In this document: positions 16,662 through 25,783 of the stretch, piece by piece
Layout of the letters: each line of letters opens with the position of its first letter
Position numbering within the stretch: the first letter of the stretch is position 1
Assembly (NCBI RefSeq): GCF_025963695.1
Contig: NZ_JAOQAH010000031.1
Coordinates: 93,640 to 157,639 of the forward strand
DNA length: 64,000 nucleotides
Source of the DNA: Segetibacter sp.
GTDB lineage: Bacteria; Bacteroidota; Bacteroidia; Chitinophagales; Chitinophagaceae
Reading direction: 5' to 3'
Notes under the pieces: model-generated
Seen by the model: only the letters and a program-made list of their open reading frames with translations
Told to the model about the DNA's origin: nothing
Databases searched by the model: none
Program-made: the position numbers and the translations under genes

Positions 16662-17220
16662 ATTTTTTTTGCACACTTATATACCAGCCTATGAGTATAG
16701 CTATACAAACATAAGAAGCCACATTGAAAGTTTGGTGATGATCCAGGGAAGTAATGGGTTGCCAGTTCAAATGGTTAGCGACGGCTATTAAAGCTATGCG
16801 TGTAATATTAAGTAGAAAAACTGCCACAAGTCCAAACGTCATCCACTTCAGCTTGTACTGTAAAGCTCCTTTATTTGCAAATACAAATGCAACCCAAAAA
16901 CTCATCACAGCCCAACCAAGGCAAGAAGGATTGACAGTAACACCTTTTGAATATCCAATTCGTAAAGATTGGTAGTTATTTTGAAAGATATCAAAACCAG
17001 CGGCCTCTAATAAAAATTTAGCAGAACATGTAAGAAAACTTGTAAGGCTTGTAACCAAATTAAAATGACTTTCAAAATATGGAAAGTAAATTTGCCCCCC
17101 GGGAGCAATCACTCCACGATAAAACGGGAAAAAAAAATAGAGTGTAAAAAAGGTAAATAAGAACTTTAATAAAAAAAAGTAAGCCGGATTTTTATTTAAA
17201 ATACTTTTTATAAAGTTCAT
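16612..17220 (-). CDS. Exosortase/archaeosortase family protein (XrtX/XrtY-like)
   Basis: A 202-residue multi-spanning membrane protein with the exosortase catalytic triad: Cys100 in NPSCLGW, Arg141 in NITRIALI and His161/162 in DHHQTFNV, each at a membrane edge. Exosortases cleave or transfer C-terminally tagged (PEP-CTERM-like) proteins and are usually encoded in exopolysaccharide loci, as here. Members in Bacteroidota are known with Wzy-like neighbours, and such a polymerase lies nearby. I took the ATG at 17220; a start ten codons upstream is possible. No protein with a recognisable sorting tail is encoded in this window. It heads a three-gene unit behind the terminator of the main operon. 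Confidence 0.85.
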   Translation of the reverse strand: MNFIKSILNKNPAYFFLLKFLFTFFTLYFFFPFYRGVIAPGGQIYFPYFESHFNLVTSLTSFLTCSAKFLLEAAGFDIFQNNYQSLRIGYSKGVTVNPSCLGWAVMSFWVAFVFANKGALQYKLKWMTFGLVAVFLLNITRIALIAVANHLNWQPITSLDHHQTFNVASYVCIAILIGWYISVQKKYERINSAGQGSEFVAI

Positions 17221-17474
17221 ATTTTTATAATAATATCTTTCCTCTCTCAAAAGTAATTATATTAATAGCACTGTGTATTAAATTATTTTAATTCACTTTT
17301 TAAACAATATTTACTATTATAATACATAGCGCCTACTGTAATAGCGGTTTAGCATCAGGCTCCCTTTGCTACCAGATGAAAACTTTAAAATACAGAACGT
17401 CCTATCCAATATAAAATTGCATGGGGGAACTACATATAAGTCGTTTTTCTGAAGGGTATCAGGTTTTGGGTAAA
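17221..17474. other. Promoter region of the exosortase unit; no gene seen
   Basis: AT-rich region between the main operon's terminator and the exosortase start. I found no TAnnTTTG match on the minus strand and no credible reading frame, but a promoter should lie here if the terminator is efficient. Confidence 0.4.
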
Positions 17475-17499
17475 ATAAAAAAAGCCCGTTTTAGGGCTT
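17475..17499 (-). terminator. Rho-independent terminator of the main polysaccharide operon
   Basis: On the minus strand AAGCCC and GGGCTT flank a 6-nt loop and are followed by TTTTTTATTTT. It lies about 40 bp beyond the stop codon of the last glycosyltransferase gene and separates the main operon from the exosortase unit. Confidence 0.85.
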
Positions 17500-17541
17500 A
17501 TAATTTTAGAGCAGTGAATGATATAATCAGGTTCTTTCTTG

Positions 17542-18693
17542 CTAAAAGAGCTGCTTATACCTTTGCCCGGTTTCCAAATTATTATAATAGTTCTTTGCCA
17601 AAACGTGGGCACCGGAGCAAAAAATATTATATTCTTCCTGGGTCATTTTTAAAAAAACTGTCATCTTATCAATGCAATCATCGGTGCTGTTTAAATCTAC
17701 ATTTGCCCCTGCATGTTTTTCATAGAGACTTTGCCAGGGAGTGAAGTGGCTTGTAATTACAGGTCTTCCAACGCTTAGGCTTTCAAATAGCGCATGTCCG
17801 AAATTTTCTCCCTTTGTAAATAAAATGAAAGCGTGGTAGTTCTCAATCAGGCGTTGAACTTTTGCTGGTTCAACAACCCCTTTATATTGCACTTTGCCAG
17901 TCATTTGTTTTATTAATTCTTCACACTTTTGCCAGTATGCAAAATCTACAACCGGGCCATAAATGTCTAGTGAAATCTTATCGTCTATTTCATTTATCGC
18001 TTGAAGCAACAACAGTAATTTTTTGTGCTCATTAATTAAAGACAAATAAACAAGCCTCAATTCGCCTGCTACCTTAAATATGGGCAAAAATTGGGCAACT
18101 GGCTTTTTGGGAATGTTGTCTGCAACAGAAACTCCTTGATTAATTGGGAAGTGGCTAGTTATGTCAACAAGTTCTGCAGCAGATGTAGCATGCCAATGCA
18201 CACGATTAGGCAACCGGGAAAATCTTAAATAACTAATGTAAATTTTCTTTTTAAACGCTTTTCCTGACAGTGCACCTTTCTTTAGCATCCCCCGGGGACA
18301 AACCACTACCTTGATATCGCTTTTAAATGCTTTTAGTGCTAATAGCGGCAACATGAAATACCTATAGGAAAAAATACCATTTAGATAAACTACAGAAGGG
18401 CTTACTTCCCTTATCAGACTGCCAACTTTCTGTTTGTTTAAAGTCTTTTTCGAAGCGTAGAAAACAGTAATAGGTACAGCGTTTTCGTTCAGCTGTACGG
18501 TGTTCCAGCTATTTACATTAATGTTATCGTAAGGTGTTTCTGAATTTAAATCGCAGGCACCGGTTATAACATAAATATCAAAATCAGGAGTTAATGCTAC
18601 GGCAAGATTGGTTAAAGATTGTATAGGCCCTCCGGCCTTGAAACCGGGATAAAACCAATCATAAAAAATTAGCATTTTTTTTCTGCTAATCAT
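17542..18693 (-). CDS. Glycosyltransferase family 4 (group 1)
   Basis: A 383-residue GT-B fold retaining glycosyltransferase. The donor-binding C-terminal half has GENFGHALFESLSVGRPV, the Glu-x7-Glu-type signature, and ITSHFTPW after it. The N-terminal half opens with a strand (MLIFYDWFYPG) and the glycine-rich AGGPIQSL acceptor loop of this family. It is the last gene of the main operon: a 164-bp gap containing a dispersed repeat separates it from the Wzy-like gene upstream, and a strong terminator follows. Donor and acceptor sugars cannot be predicted. Confidence 0.9.
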   Translation of the reverse strand: MISRKKMLIFYDWFYPGFKAGGPIQSLTNLAVALTPDFDIYVITGACDLNSETPYDNINVNSWNTVQLNENAVPITVFYASKKTLNKQKVGSLIREVSPSVVYLNGIFSYRYFMLPLLALKAFKSDIKVVVCPRGMLKKGALSGKAFKKKIYISYLRFSRLPNRVHWHATSAAELVDITSHFPINQGVSVADNIPKKPVAQFLPIFKVAGELRLVYLSLINEHKKLLLLLQAINEIDDKISLDIYGPVVDFAYWQKCEELIKQMTGKVQYKGVVEPAKVQRLIENYHAFILFTKGENFGHALFESLSVGRPVITSHFTPWQSLYEKHAGANVDLNSTDDCIDKMTVFLKMTQEEYNIFCSGAHVLAKNYYNNLETGQRYKQLF

Positions 18694-18753
18694 ATAAGAA
18701 TTGCCATTGATGCATTAATGATACAAACTTGATTTGAAGCGTTACAATTTGAC

Positions 18754-18773
18754 GTACAAATGTGCGACGCAAC
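18754..18773 (-). repeat. Copy of the dispersed 20-bp repeat inside the polysaccharide operon
   Basis: On the minus strand GTTGCGTCGCACATTTGTAC, followed by GTC as at 13037. It lies in the only long gap within the distal operon, between the Wzy-like gene and the last glycosyltransferase. A short inverted pair, ATGTGC and GCACAT, brackets the segment on its right side. Confidence 0.75.
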
Positions 18774-18857
18774 GATGCCTCAAAGAAGACCGAATGGTGG
18801 GCACATAGAAAAACGTAACTTAATTTCTGCAATGAAAAAATACTTAAAGATTGAATT

Positions 18858-20246
18858 TTAGTAACTGATAAATTTTTCCATTCGAGGAAAAAGTGTGTAT
18901 TTAAGAACCAGGAAAACAATAAAACTAGTAAACAGACGGCCAAACATAAAAGTTCCGTCCATTTCGAAAAAGCTAAACTGAACAAAAAAGGCAATGACAA
19001 TGGAATAATTAACTACTATGTTACCCGTGGCCTTTAGGAGGAAAAAACGGTAAATCTTAGCGAAAATAAAAGCTATTATTGCAAGGGCTACAAACATACC
19101 CGGAACTCCGAAATCAACATAACAATCAGCAAAATATCCCAGGCTGAAAGAAACACCTCTTGATGCGCCGGAAAAGTGAATACCTGTGTATTTACTAGCT
19201 TTTACCGAATGATCTAATGACCCTTTATTAGGATTTAATATTCGGGGAACAGTAACAAACTCAACAGTTTGCCGCCACACTGCCCCTTGTTGAAATGGAA
19301 TATTAGCAGGAACCATATCGATACTTTTCGCTAGATGATAGACATACTGGAGACGGTAAAAAAACGAACCTATACCTTCATTAATAGATTCTTTATTTAC
19401 TGATGATACTAAATTTGATAATTTATCGAATGCCTTTTCCTGCGAAACATTTACCACCTGCTGGCCGCTGCCTTCATTTAAAAATCCACGGTAATCGCCT
19501 TTTACAACTGTCCATATTACAGCCATGAAAAACAATGAAACACCTAGTACTGTTGCTTTAAAGCTTACATTGAAATTGATTTTTGAAATGAAGGTCATAA
19601 AAATAATAGCGGTATAAAAGAACACATCTTTAAACGATGAGAAGAAGCTTAGAAGTCCACCAACAAAATCCAATGCAAAAGCAATGAGAAAAAAAATTCG
19701 GTATTGCTTATTCTTAAAACTTAAGTAGCCCAACAAGACAAAGCCTGCCCATTTCAATAATGCAATATTTATAAATACCTGAGTTAATCCACCAAACCCA
19801 AATGCAGCCCTACTTAACACACCCGACATAAAGTACAAAGCCAAGTACAGGTAAAGCACCTTTTGAGGATTAATTTTATTCAATGCTTCTTCAAAAACCG
19901 CTATTGAAATCTGAAGGTTTTTGTAAGCTACCTGCGAAAAAATAATTGACATTACAACAAGGCCGGTTAAAGAATAAAAGAATGCTGACCCGGAAGATTT
20001 GGTAAGAAAACTCATATCTCCTTTCCAGGAGCTATTTATAAAGAAGATATAGGTGATAATTTGCAGCCAATGATAGAACATCATAAATGTAAAAACATTA
20101 GGTAAGTATAGTCTCCAGGTAAGAACAATTATTAATAAGAGTACTGCGTATCCTGCAATTACGTAAAGACTGTTAGGCATTGCTAAAGACAATGCTGATA
20201 CAAGTACCATTAATCCACCTAAACCACTAATGTCTATTTTATTCAT
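18858..20246 (-). CDS. Wzy-like O-antigen/exopolysaccharide polymerase
   Basis: A 462-residue integral membrane protein with about 11-12 hydrophobic helices and one large hydrophilic loop in the C-terminal half (about residues 245-350, around KGDYRGFLNEGSGQQ and the RLQYVYHLAKSIDMVP stretch). This layout is typical of Wzy polymerases that join lipid-linked repeat units on the periplasmic face. Sequence conservation in Wzy is low, so the call rests on topology and context. The start codon overlaps the stop of the next upstream gene by 4 bp. Its presence beside an exosortase matches the Bacteroidota pairing of XrtY-type enzymes with Wzy-like proteins. Confidence 0.78.
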   Translation of the reverse strand: MNKIDISGLGGLMVLVSALSLAMPNSLYVIAGYAVLLLIIVLTWRLYLPNVFTFMMFYHWLQIITYIFFINSSWKGDMSFLTKSSGSAFFYSLTGLVVMSIIFSQVAYKNLQISIAVFEEALNKINPQKVLYLYLALYFMSGVLSRAAFGFGGLTQVFINIALLKWAGFVLLGYLSFKNKQYRIFFLIAFALDFVGGLLSFFSSFKDVFFYTAIIFMTFISKINFNVSFKATVLGVSLFFMAVIWTVVKGDYRGFLNEGSGQQVVNVSQEKAFDKLSNLVSSVNKESINEGIGSFFYRLQYVYHLAKSIDMVPANIPFQQGAVWRQTVEFVTVPRILNPNKGSLDHSVKASKYTGIHFSGASRGVSFSLGYFADCYVDFGVPGMFVALAIIAFIFAKIYRFFLLKATGNIVVNYSIVIAFFVQFSFFEMDGTFMFGRLFTSFIVFLVLKYTLFPRMEKFISY

Positions 20247-21421
20247 CCGGCAATTGTATGCTTAAAGACGCTTTTTATTTGATCAACCGTTTTCGAGTAG
20301 TTCCATTCTTTAATTGTTTCCCCTGAACAAATTCCGAATTCCTTGTAATTATACAGAATTTCGTTCATCCTACTTTTCAGGCTTTCTGTGTTGCTATTTT
20401 TAAAAACATATCCATTCTTACCATTTTCAATTAGGTCAACACTTCCTCCGCATTTATCACTTGCAATCACTGCTCTACCACATGCCATTGCCTCATTCAA
20501 AGCTAACCCCCATGTTTCTCCAGGCCCCCTCGATGGTAAAACAAACACATCTCCTAATCTATAAACAACTGGCATTCTACTCTGATTTTGAAAATCAATG
20601 AACTTAACGTTGGAAAAAGACTTGTACTTTTCTTTCAGCTCCTTTTCTAATTCTCCGTTACCCACTAATATTAACCACGTTGAAGAAGCTTTTAGCCTAA
20701 GAAATGAATTTATTAATAACTCGGGATCCTTTTTCTTTATGAGTTTAGCGGCAAACAAAAAAATAAGGTCCTTCTCAGGAATCCCCAACCGGAGACGCCA
20801 TTTTTTTGCGTCCTGGCAAAAACCATATTCATTTGTTGTAAACCTGCTATTATCTATGGCATGAGGTGCAAACAATAGCTGTTTTGAATTAAAACCAACA
20901 GACTCAAAATATTTTTTGTTTGCAGAACCAACATACAAAGCAAAATCAACATGACTATATACCCATCTTAGGAATAATCGTCTTACTAATTTTTTTACTG
21001 AATATCGGGAGGATTCATCTAACAAAGTAGAGTCGCCCCTGAATAATACCGGTATCTTTTTATGGAAGTGTCTTATTGCTTTTAAATGACTTGAAAAAGC
21101 CCAGCCATATACGAGCATTGCATCTGCTTTCCAATCTTCAATCGCTGAATTTAAAGTAGGATTTATGACGCCTTTGAAATGATGAGAACCGGGAGTAGCT
21201 GAAACATTATCAACAAACTTATAGTCATAACCATCTAACAAAGGAATATCCCACGCAACCGACAAACCAAAGTCTTTATCAAACACTTTTTGCTTTGACT
21301 GGCTCCAGGTATAAAATACTTTAATAGTAAAACAGCTCTCCTCATTAAGCAATTTGAAAAGAGGGGCATTATATTGTATTGGGTGAGTAGTAACTATTGC
21401 CAGTCGTTTTTTCGACTTCAT
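20243..21421 (-). CDS. Glycosyltransferase family 4 (group 1)
   Basis: 392 residues, GT-B fold. The N-terminal strand LAIVTTHPIQYNAPLF is characteristic of a subgroup of exopolysaccharide GT4 enzymes. The donor site shows LIFLFAAKLIKKKDPELLI and, later, GPGETWGLALNEAMACG with the two conserved Glu residues. Predicted cytosolic or peripheral. Its stop overlaps the start of the Wzy-like gene by 4 bp (translational coupling), and it begins 14 bp after the preceding GT2 gene ends. Confidence 0.92.
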   Translation of the reverse strand: MKSKKRLAIVTTHPIQYNAPLFKLLNEESCFTIKVFYTWSQSKQKVFDKDFGLSVAWDIPLLDGYDYKFVDNVSATPGSHHFKGVINPTLNSAIEDWKADAMLVYGWAFSSHLKAIRHFHKKIPVLFRGDSTLLDESSRYSVKKLVRRLFLRWVYSHVDFALYVGSANKKYFESVGFNSKQLLFAPHAIDNSRFTTNEYGFCQDAKKWRLRLGIPEKDLIFLFAAKLIKKKDPELLINSFLRLKASSTWLILVGNGELEKELKEKYKSFSNVKFIDFQNQSRMPVVYRLGDVFVLPSRGPGETWGLALNEAMACGRAVIASDKCGGSVDLIENGKNGYVFKNSNTESLKSRMNEILYNYKEFGICSGETIKEWNYSKTVDQIKSVFKHTIAG

Positions 21422-21435
21422 GTTAAGTCGGCTAT

Positions 21436-22392
21436 TTATACTATGAATTCCGGTTTTCCCGGTTTAAACAATTTCCCCTTTATAAAATAGAAAGTCAAAA
21501 TAAAAAAATTATCAAAAGAAGACAGTTGTTTATAATAAGCATAAAAAGCTGCGATCTTCCCTTTCAATAAAGTTTTTATCATAAGCGTATAGTAAAAAAC
21601 AAACTTGTGTTTTCGAAGCATCGATAAACCTCTCTTCTTAATTGGGTCACTTACATAACTTAGGAGGTATCGATAAATCTGCAAATCTTCACGCACGTGA
21701 TTTATCAATAAGCTTTCGTTGCGGCTTAACTGCCCGGTATGATCTCTTAATTGGATCAAACTATCTCTAATGAATCCTGTACTGTAATATTTAGCCAGTC
21801 TCACCCACATATCAAAATCAGCAGATATTTTCATATCCTCCTTAAACAATCCAATCTTATCTAAGGCCGTTGAATTGAGACAAACATTTGCAATATTACC
21901 AGCTATCGATCCGGTAAAAAAAGCAATCAGCGCATGCAAATCAGTAGATATTATCTCAGGCGTTTTATCCTCATCATTTCTTCTGATAATTTCACCTTTT
22001 CTATCAATGATGTCACGGCCACTATAACTAAATCCGATTTCAGGATATTTTTGATGAAACTCAATTACTGTTTCCAGGCAGTTCTTATACATGATGTCGT
22101 CTTGCGACCAGAGCTTAATGAGTCGACTCTTTGACTTTTTTATTAAAAAGTTTAAGTTGAAAAAAAGGCCGCTGTTTTTATCATTCTTAAAAACGCTGAC
22201 CCTAGGGTCACCAATAGAATTAATATAATTCCAGCTTCCATCGGTAGAACAATCGTCAAGAATTAAAAACTCGAAATCATCGACGCTTTGTTCAAGCACG
22301 CTTTGTACGGATAGCATAAGATATTCTCCCCCGTTGTATACAGGTAATATAACACTAATAGGTGTTGAAAGCTCGCTCGTTGATGTAGCCAT
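21436..22392 (-). CDS. Glycosyltransferase family 2
   Basis: A 318-residue GT-A enzyme. ISVILPVYNGG opens the nucleotide-binding domain, LDDCSTDGS follows at about 45-53, and SQDD near 96-99 takes the place of the usual DxD. SADFDMWVRLAKY marks the acceptor-side helix. I chose the ATG at 22392 rather than the TTG four codons upstream. The C-terminal 70 residues are hydrophobic and aromatic (FFILTFYFIKGKLF) and may associate with the membrane. Confidence 0.9.
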   Translation of the reverse strand: MATSTSELSTPISVILPVYNGGEYLMLSVQSVLEQSVDDFEFLILDDCSTDGSWNYINSIGDPRVSVFKNDKNSGLFFNLNFLIKKSKSRLIKLWSQDDIMYKNCLETVIEFHQKYPEIGFSYSGRDIIDRKGEIIRRNDEDKTPEIISTDLHALIAFFTGSIAGNIANVCLNSTALDKIGLFKEDMKISADFDMWVRLAKYYSTGFIRDSLIQLRDHTGQLSRNESLLINHVREDLQIYRYLLSYVSDPIKKRGLSMLRKHKFVFYYTLMIKTLLKGKIAAFYAYYKQLSSFDNFFILTFYFIKGKLFKPGKPEFIV

Positions 22393-22467
22393 TCCGTAAA
22401 TCAAGTTCGTTTACCAAGCTGTTAATAAAACCTGCATCCCACACCTTTATTTCAAAGGAGAAGTACA

Positions 22468-23748
22468 TTAAAGTGTTGCTGTAGCTATGTCCAGTAGCTT
22501 TACTAACGATCCCGTCACATTATAAGCTGAATATTTTTCAAATTCAGCTTGTTTTATTTTTTCGAAATCATATTGAGCCAAGAAACACTTGTATTGATGA
22601 AAGCTATCGGCAAAATTTTCAGCTATTGTATCTAGTCCTTCTTCACCGTCAAAATCTAAAACAATGCCTGCACCAGATGCACTTATAACCTGGCATGCCG
22701 TGCTGCTTTTATGAAGCACCGCCCATATCGGCTTTTTTGATAAAACTCCCTGGTATACTTTTGACGGAGTATAATGAGGCTCGGTACTGCCCAGGATAAA
22801 AACTCCTTTTGCAGCATTTAAATGAACCAGCACATCCAGGTAAGGAATTCGTGCAGGATATTCAAACACTACATTGTGCCACAATCCATACTTCTCTGCT
22901 ATTGACTTTATATTGTAACCTGTCGCGTTATTTGGGGAAGTGCCAGTACCAATAAAATGGATTTCAACATCCTTAAAATTATCAACATTAGCGATCATTG
23001 CATTGAATATGTTCTCTAACGGTTTAAACGCTTTTGGCAACATTGCACCTGCGTAAACTAACTGAATCTTGTCAGCCTTTGTTTCAAAAAGATAAGGTTT
23101 CAAACCCATTCCTTGTACCTTGCTATGATCCATATTCTCTCCGCCATAAGGCATTGCAGCAAACAAACGATTTTTTGCTAGCCCTGGGTTTCTTTCCTGA
23201 ACACCTTTATAATATCCTTCTGCAACACCTGTTATTAAAGACGCTTTCTTAATGGCGATCGGTTCTAAAATTTTAGCTATCTGCGTACTAAACCAGTGCC
23301 TCGAGAAGGCTTTACCAGATCCCGGAAAATAGTGCACCCATGGATCGATATAGTCTACTCCATATTTAATTTCTGTAGTAGTATGTAGCCAACGTCCTAA
23401 TAGCGCAACATAAAAAGAAGGAATTGGAATATATAAAAAATCTATTTTTTCTTCTTTAATTAATTTTTTTGCCTTCTTATATAATTGAAAAAAAGCCCTC
23501 AATCCTATATCTCCTATTAATCTTGGTTTGGTTGTTTTAAATGCCTTTACTTTTTCAATTCTCAAATCTTCCGGTAGAAGCTTTTGCAGGTTCCAATCTA
23601 ATTTTTCTTCATAATATTTTTCATCCACAGTAAGAATAACAGGCTTCCAACCAAAAGAAGGGAGGTGTTGAGCAAACAAACGGGAACGGTGAACTGCCGC
23701 AAGATTCGACGGCGGAAAGTGAGGGGAGATGATGAGGATGGTTTTCAA
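22468..23748 (-). CDS. Glycosyltransferase, GT-B fold (group 1-like)
   Basis: 426 residues. The opening ILIISPHFPPSNLAAVHRSR is the typical N-terminal loop of WbuB-like GT4 proteins, and IDYLYIP-like and YIDPWVHYFPG segments follow. The C-terminal donor domain has QLVYAGAMLPKAFKPLENIF and VHLNAAKGVFILGSTEPHYTPSKVY. The usual Glu-x7-Glu is not obvious, since the second Glu region reads as SKVYQGVLSKKP, so donor specificity may differ. The start is TTG, with no in-frame ATG that keeps the first strand. It is separated from its neighbours by 40-75 bp. Confidence 0.82.
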   Translation of the reverse strand: MKTILIISPHFPPSNLAAVHRSRLFAQHLPSFGWKPVILTVDEKYYEEKLDWNLQKLLPEDLRIEKVKAFKTTKPRLIGDIGLRAFFQLYKKAKKLIKEEKIDFLYIPIPSFYVALLGRWLHTTTEIKYGVDYIDPWVHYFPGSGKAFSRHWFSTQIAKILEPIAIKKASLITGVAEGYYKGVQERNPGLAKNRLFAAMPYGGENMDHSKVQGMGLKPYLFETKADKIQLVYAGAMLPKAFKPLENIFNAMIANVDNFKDVEIHFIGTGTSPNNATGYNIKSIAEKYGLWHNVVFEYPARIPYLDVLVHLNAAKGVFILGSTEPHYTPSKVYQGVLSKKPIWAVLHKSSTACQVISASGAGIVLDFDGEEGLDTIAENFADSFHQYKCFLAQYDFEKIKQAEFEKYSAYNVTGSLVKLLDIATATL

Positions 23749-23788
23749 TATTGATGTAGCAGAACTTTAAGTTAGAACCTAACTGAAC

Positions 23789-24502
23789 TTAATCCCATCT
23801 TTTTGCGGCGATTAAAGAAGATGTTTTTTTGATAAAAAGAAAATCACTTTGAAACAAAGCTCTGTCAAACGGCCTTCGCATTAGCTGCGTGATATCGTAC
23901 AGCTGAAAACCATTGCTATTCATGTAGTTCATTACTTCTAAAACAAGGTGAGTATTACCCAAATTAATCATCGTTACTTCCAGTAAACAAAACTCAACAT
24001 TTGCTAAGCACTTCTTTCCACCGTTTAAAATTTCCATCTCAAATCCTTGCACATCTAGCTTTAGAAAATCAGGATACTTCAGCGCTTTCCTTTTTATTAT
24101 TTCGTCTAATGACTCACTGATAACTTCTTTTGTATTTTGGCCTGCAATTTCAGTTACATGACTAGCCGTTTCATTTTCATAAAAATGTATTCTTTTTCCA
24201 TCCTGAGCGGATAGCAACGCAATATGAAAAGATAGTTTTTGGTTCTGCTTACACACGTTTTCAAGCTTATCTTTTTTGTTGCTTTGCCCTTCTAACATTA
24301 AAACTTCAGCCTTCGGAAAGACCTCTGTAAAAGATAATGCCCATTCACCTTCATAAGCCCCCACGTCAAGGGCGAACTTCGGCTCGTAGCCCAATCTTTT
24401 AATATTATTTAAAGTCCAGTGCAGGGATGGAACTCCAAGATGATCTTTGACGTCACGCTTAAAGGTATGGGGAATGATGCTTTTAAGAATAGCAGGAATC
24501 AT
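23789..24502 (-). CDS. FkbM-family methyltransferase
   Basis: 237 residues, class I Rossmann-fold SAM-dependent O-methyltransferase. ALDVGAYEGEWALSF is motif I, EVLMLEGQ follows the second strand, and LKLDVQGFEMEILNGG is the diagnostic FkbM segment in which the Asp-Val-Gln-Gly-Glu stretch binds metal or substrate. In polysaccharide loci such enzymes methylate sugar hydroxyls, sometimes capping chains. A second FkbM protein occurs in the same operon at 32361-33281. Confidence 0.9.
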   Translation of the reverse strand: MIPAILKSIIPHTFKRDVKDHLGVPSLHWTLNNIKRLGYEPKFALDVGAYEGEWALSFTEVFPKAEVLMLEGQSNKKDKLENVCKQNQKLSFHIALLSAQDGKRIHFYENETASHVTEIAGQNTKEVISESLDEIIKRKALKYPDFLKLDVQGFEMEILNGGKKCLANVEFCLLEVTMINLGNTHLVLEVMNYMNSNGFQLYDITQLMRRPFDRALFQSDFLFIKKTSSLIAAKRWD

Positions 24503-24556
24503 AATAACATTTTAGGCCACTTATTTCTATTGTTGAATTGCAAACGCATTCATGAT

Positions 24557-25783
24557 TTAAAATAGCGATGATACCTGACGCAGCAACTTCTTAGACTCGT
24601 TTTCCCAGTTTAATTCTTTAAGCGCGAGTGCAAAAGAACTTTCCTTACAATTGTTTAAAAAACTTCTATCCTTAAATAAGAAGTCTATCTTTTGCGCCAG
24701 GTCTTTTATATCCTCGTTCTTGTATAAAAGCCCTACCTGTTTATACGAATAGAGAAACTCTTTTTGAGCGTCTGTATCAGAAGCCAAGATGCAATCGCCG
24801 GCAAGCAAATAAGTAAATATTTTGTTGGTAAGGCAAATATTTCTGTTTAAAGGAGTAGCTTTTTCAGTAGCCAGCCCAACATCAAAACGTGCTGCAAAAG
24901 CAGGAAGGTCATTAGGTTGAATGATACCAGGAAGATGAATTCGTTCCTTAATTTTTCCAGCAGCTTCATCAATAAACCTTGCAAAACCTTCATCCACTCT
25001 TCCTGCAAGTGTTAGGTGTATTGCCGGATTATTTAATTGCGCTAATGCAGCAACCACTGCTTCCAGTCCCCTGTTTCTACCTACGGTTTGGCTAAACCAA
25101 AAGAGTTGTAAGGTTTCATCTGTTTTATATTCAATTTCTTTTTTTGAGATGTGAGATAAAGGAAAACAATTTAGAAGCGAAAAGACAGGGCCCCTAAACG
25201 TTGGGAAATTATGTTTAACTCTTGCGGTAATTAAAGGACTGGATGTACTTATGTAGTTGCAATCAGGAAGGTATTTTTCTTCCAGGTAAACTATCCTCTT
25301 TTTTAAAGCATTTCTTTCAGCATCATTTTCCTCCCTGTGGTAATCTTCGAAATCAAAACCTGACGCGGCTTTATTATGCTCAGCAGCCTTAGCTGCAACA
25401 GATAAAGCGCCCAAATTATGACCCACATATAAGCTTGCTTTTATTGATTTAGCAACTTGTAGTAATTCGTCGTAACACCTTGCCTGTGATCTTTCTGCAA
25501 TTAAAAGGTTGTTATGTCCCTTTTTGTTCACAGCACTATTTAACTTGAATCTGGCCTTAGTGAAGTAATAAAGCGCTTTATTTTTTGTCGGACTTCCACC
25601 TACTAACTGGTGGCTCCACGAAACATTTTTCAGCAATTTCTTATCCGCTTCGCTTGCCCATCTTATCCAAAAGCAATACAAGACAATCACCTTGTACCCT
25701 GCTGTGTGTAGAGCATCGGCTTCTTTAACTACTCTGGGATTTACGGATGGCTGTCCTGTTGTAATAAGCACAACAGTTTTCAA
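24557..25783 (-). CDS. Glycosyltransferase, GT-B fold (group 1-like)
   Basis: 408 residues. VVLITTGQPSVNPRVVKEA is the N-terminal loop seen in a Bacteroidota subgroup of GT4-like proteins. A YVGHNLGALSVAAKAAEH segment follows. The donor domain includes LQLFWFSQTVGRNRGLEAV and ATEKATPLNRNICLTNKIF, where the conserved Glu-x7-Glu is only partly kept. The start is TTG, overlapping the stop of the upstream GT gene by 4 bp. Cytosolic; sugar specificity unknown. Confidence 0.85.
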   Translation of the reverse strand: MKTVVLITTGQPSVNPRVVKEADALHTAGYKVIVLYCFWIRWASEADKKLLKNVSWSHQLVGGSPTKNKALYYFTKARFKLNSAVNKKGHNNLLIAERSQARCYDELLQVAKSIKASLYVGHNLGALSVAAKAAEHNKAASGFDFEDYHREENDAERNALKKRIVYLEEKYLPDCNYISTSSPLITARVKHNFPTFRGPVFSLLNCFPLSHISKKEIEYKTDETLQLFWFSQTVGRNRGLEAVVAALAQLNNPAIHLTLAGRVDEGFARFIDEAAGKIKERIHLPGIIQPNDLPAFAARFDVGLATEKATPLNRNICLTNKIFTYLLAGDCILASDTDAQKEFLYSYKQVGLLYKNEDIKDLAQKIDFLFKDRSFLNNCKESSFALALKELNWENESKKLLRQVSSLF

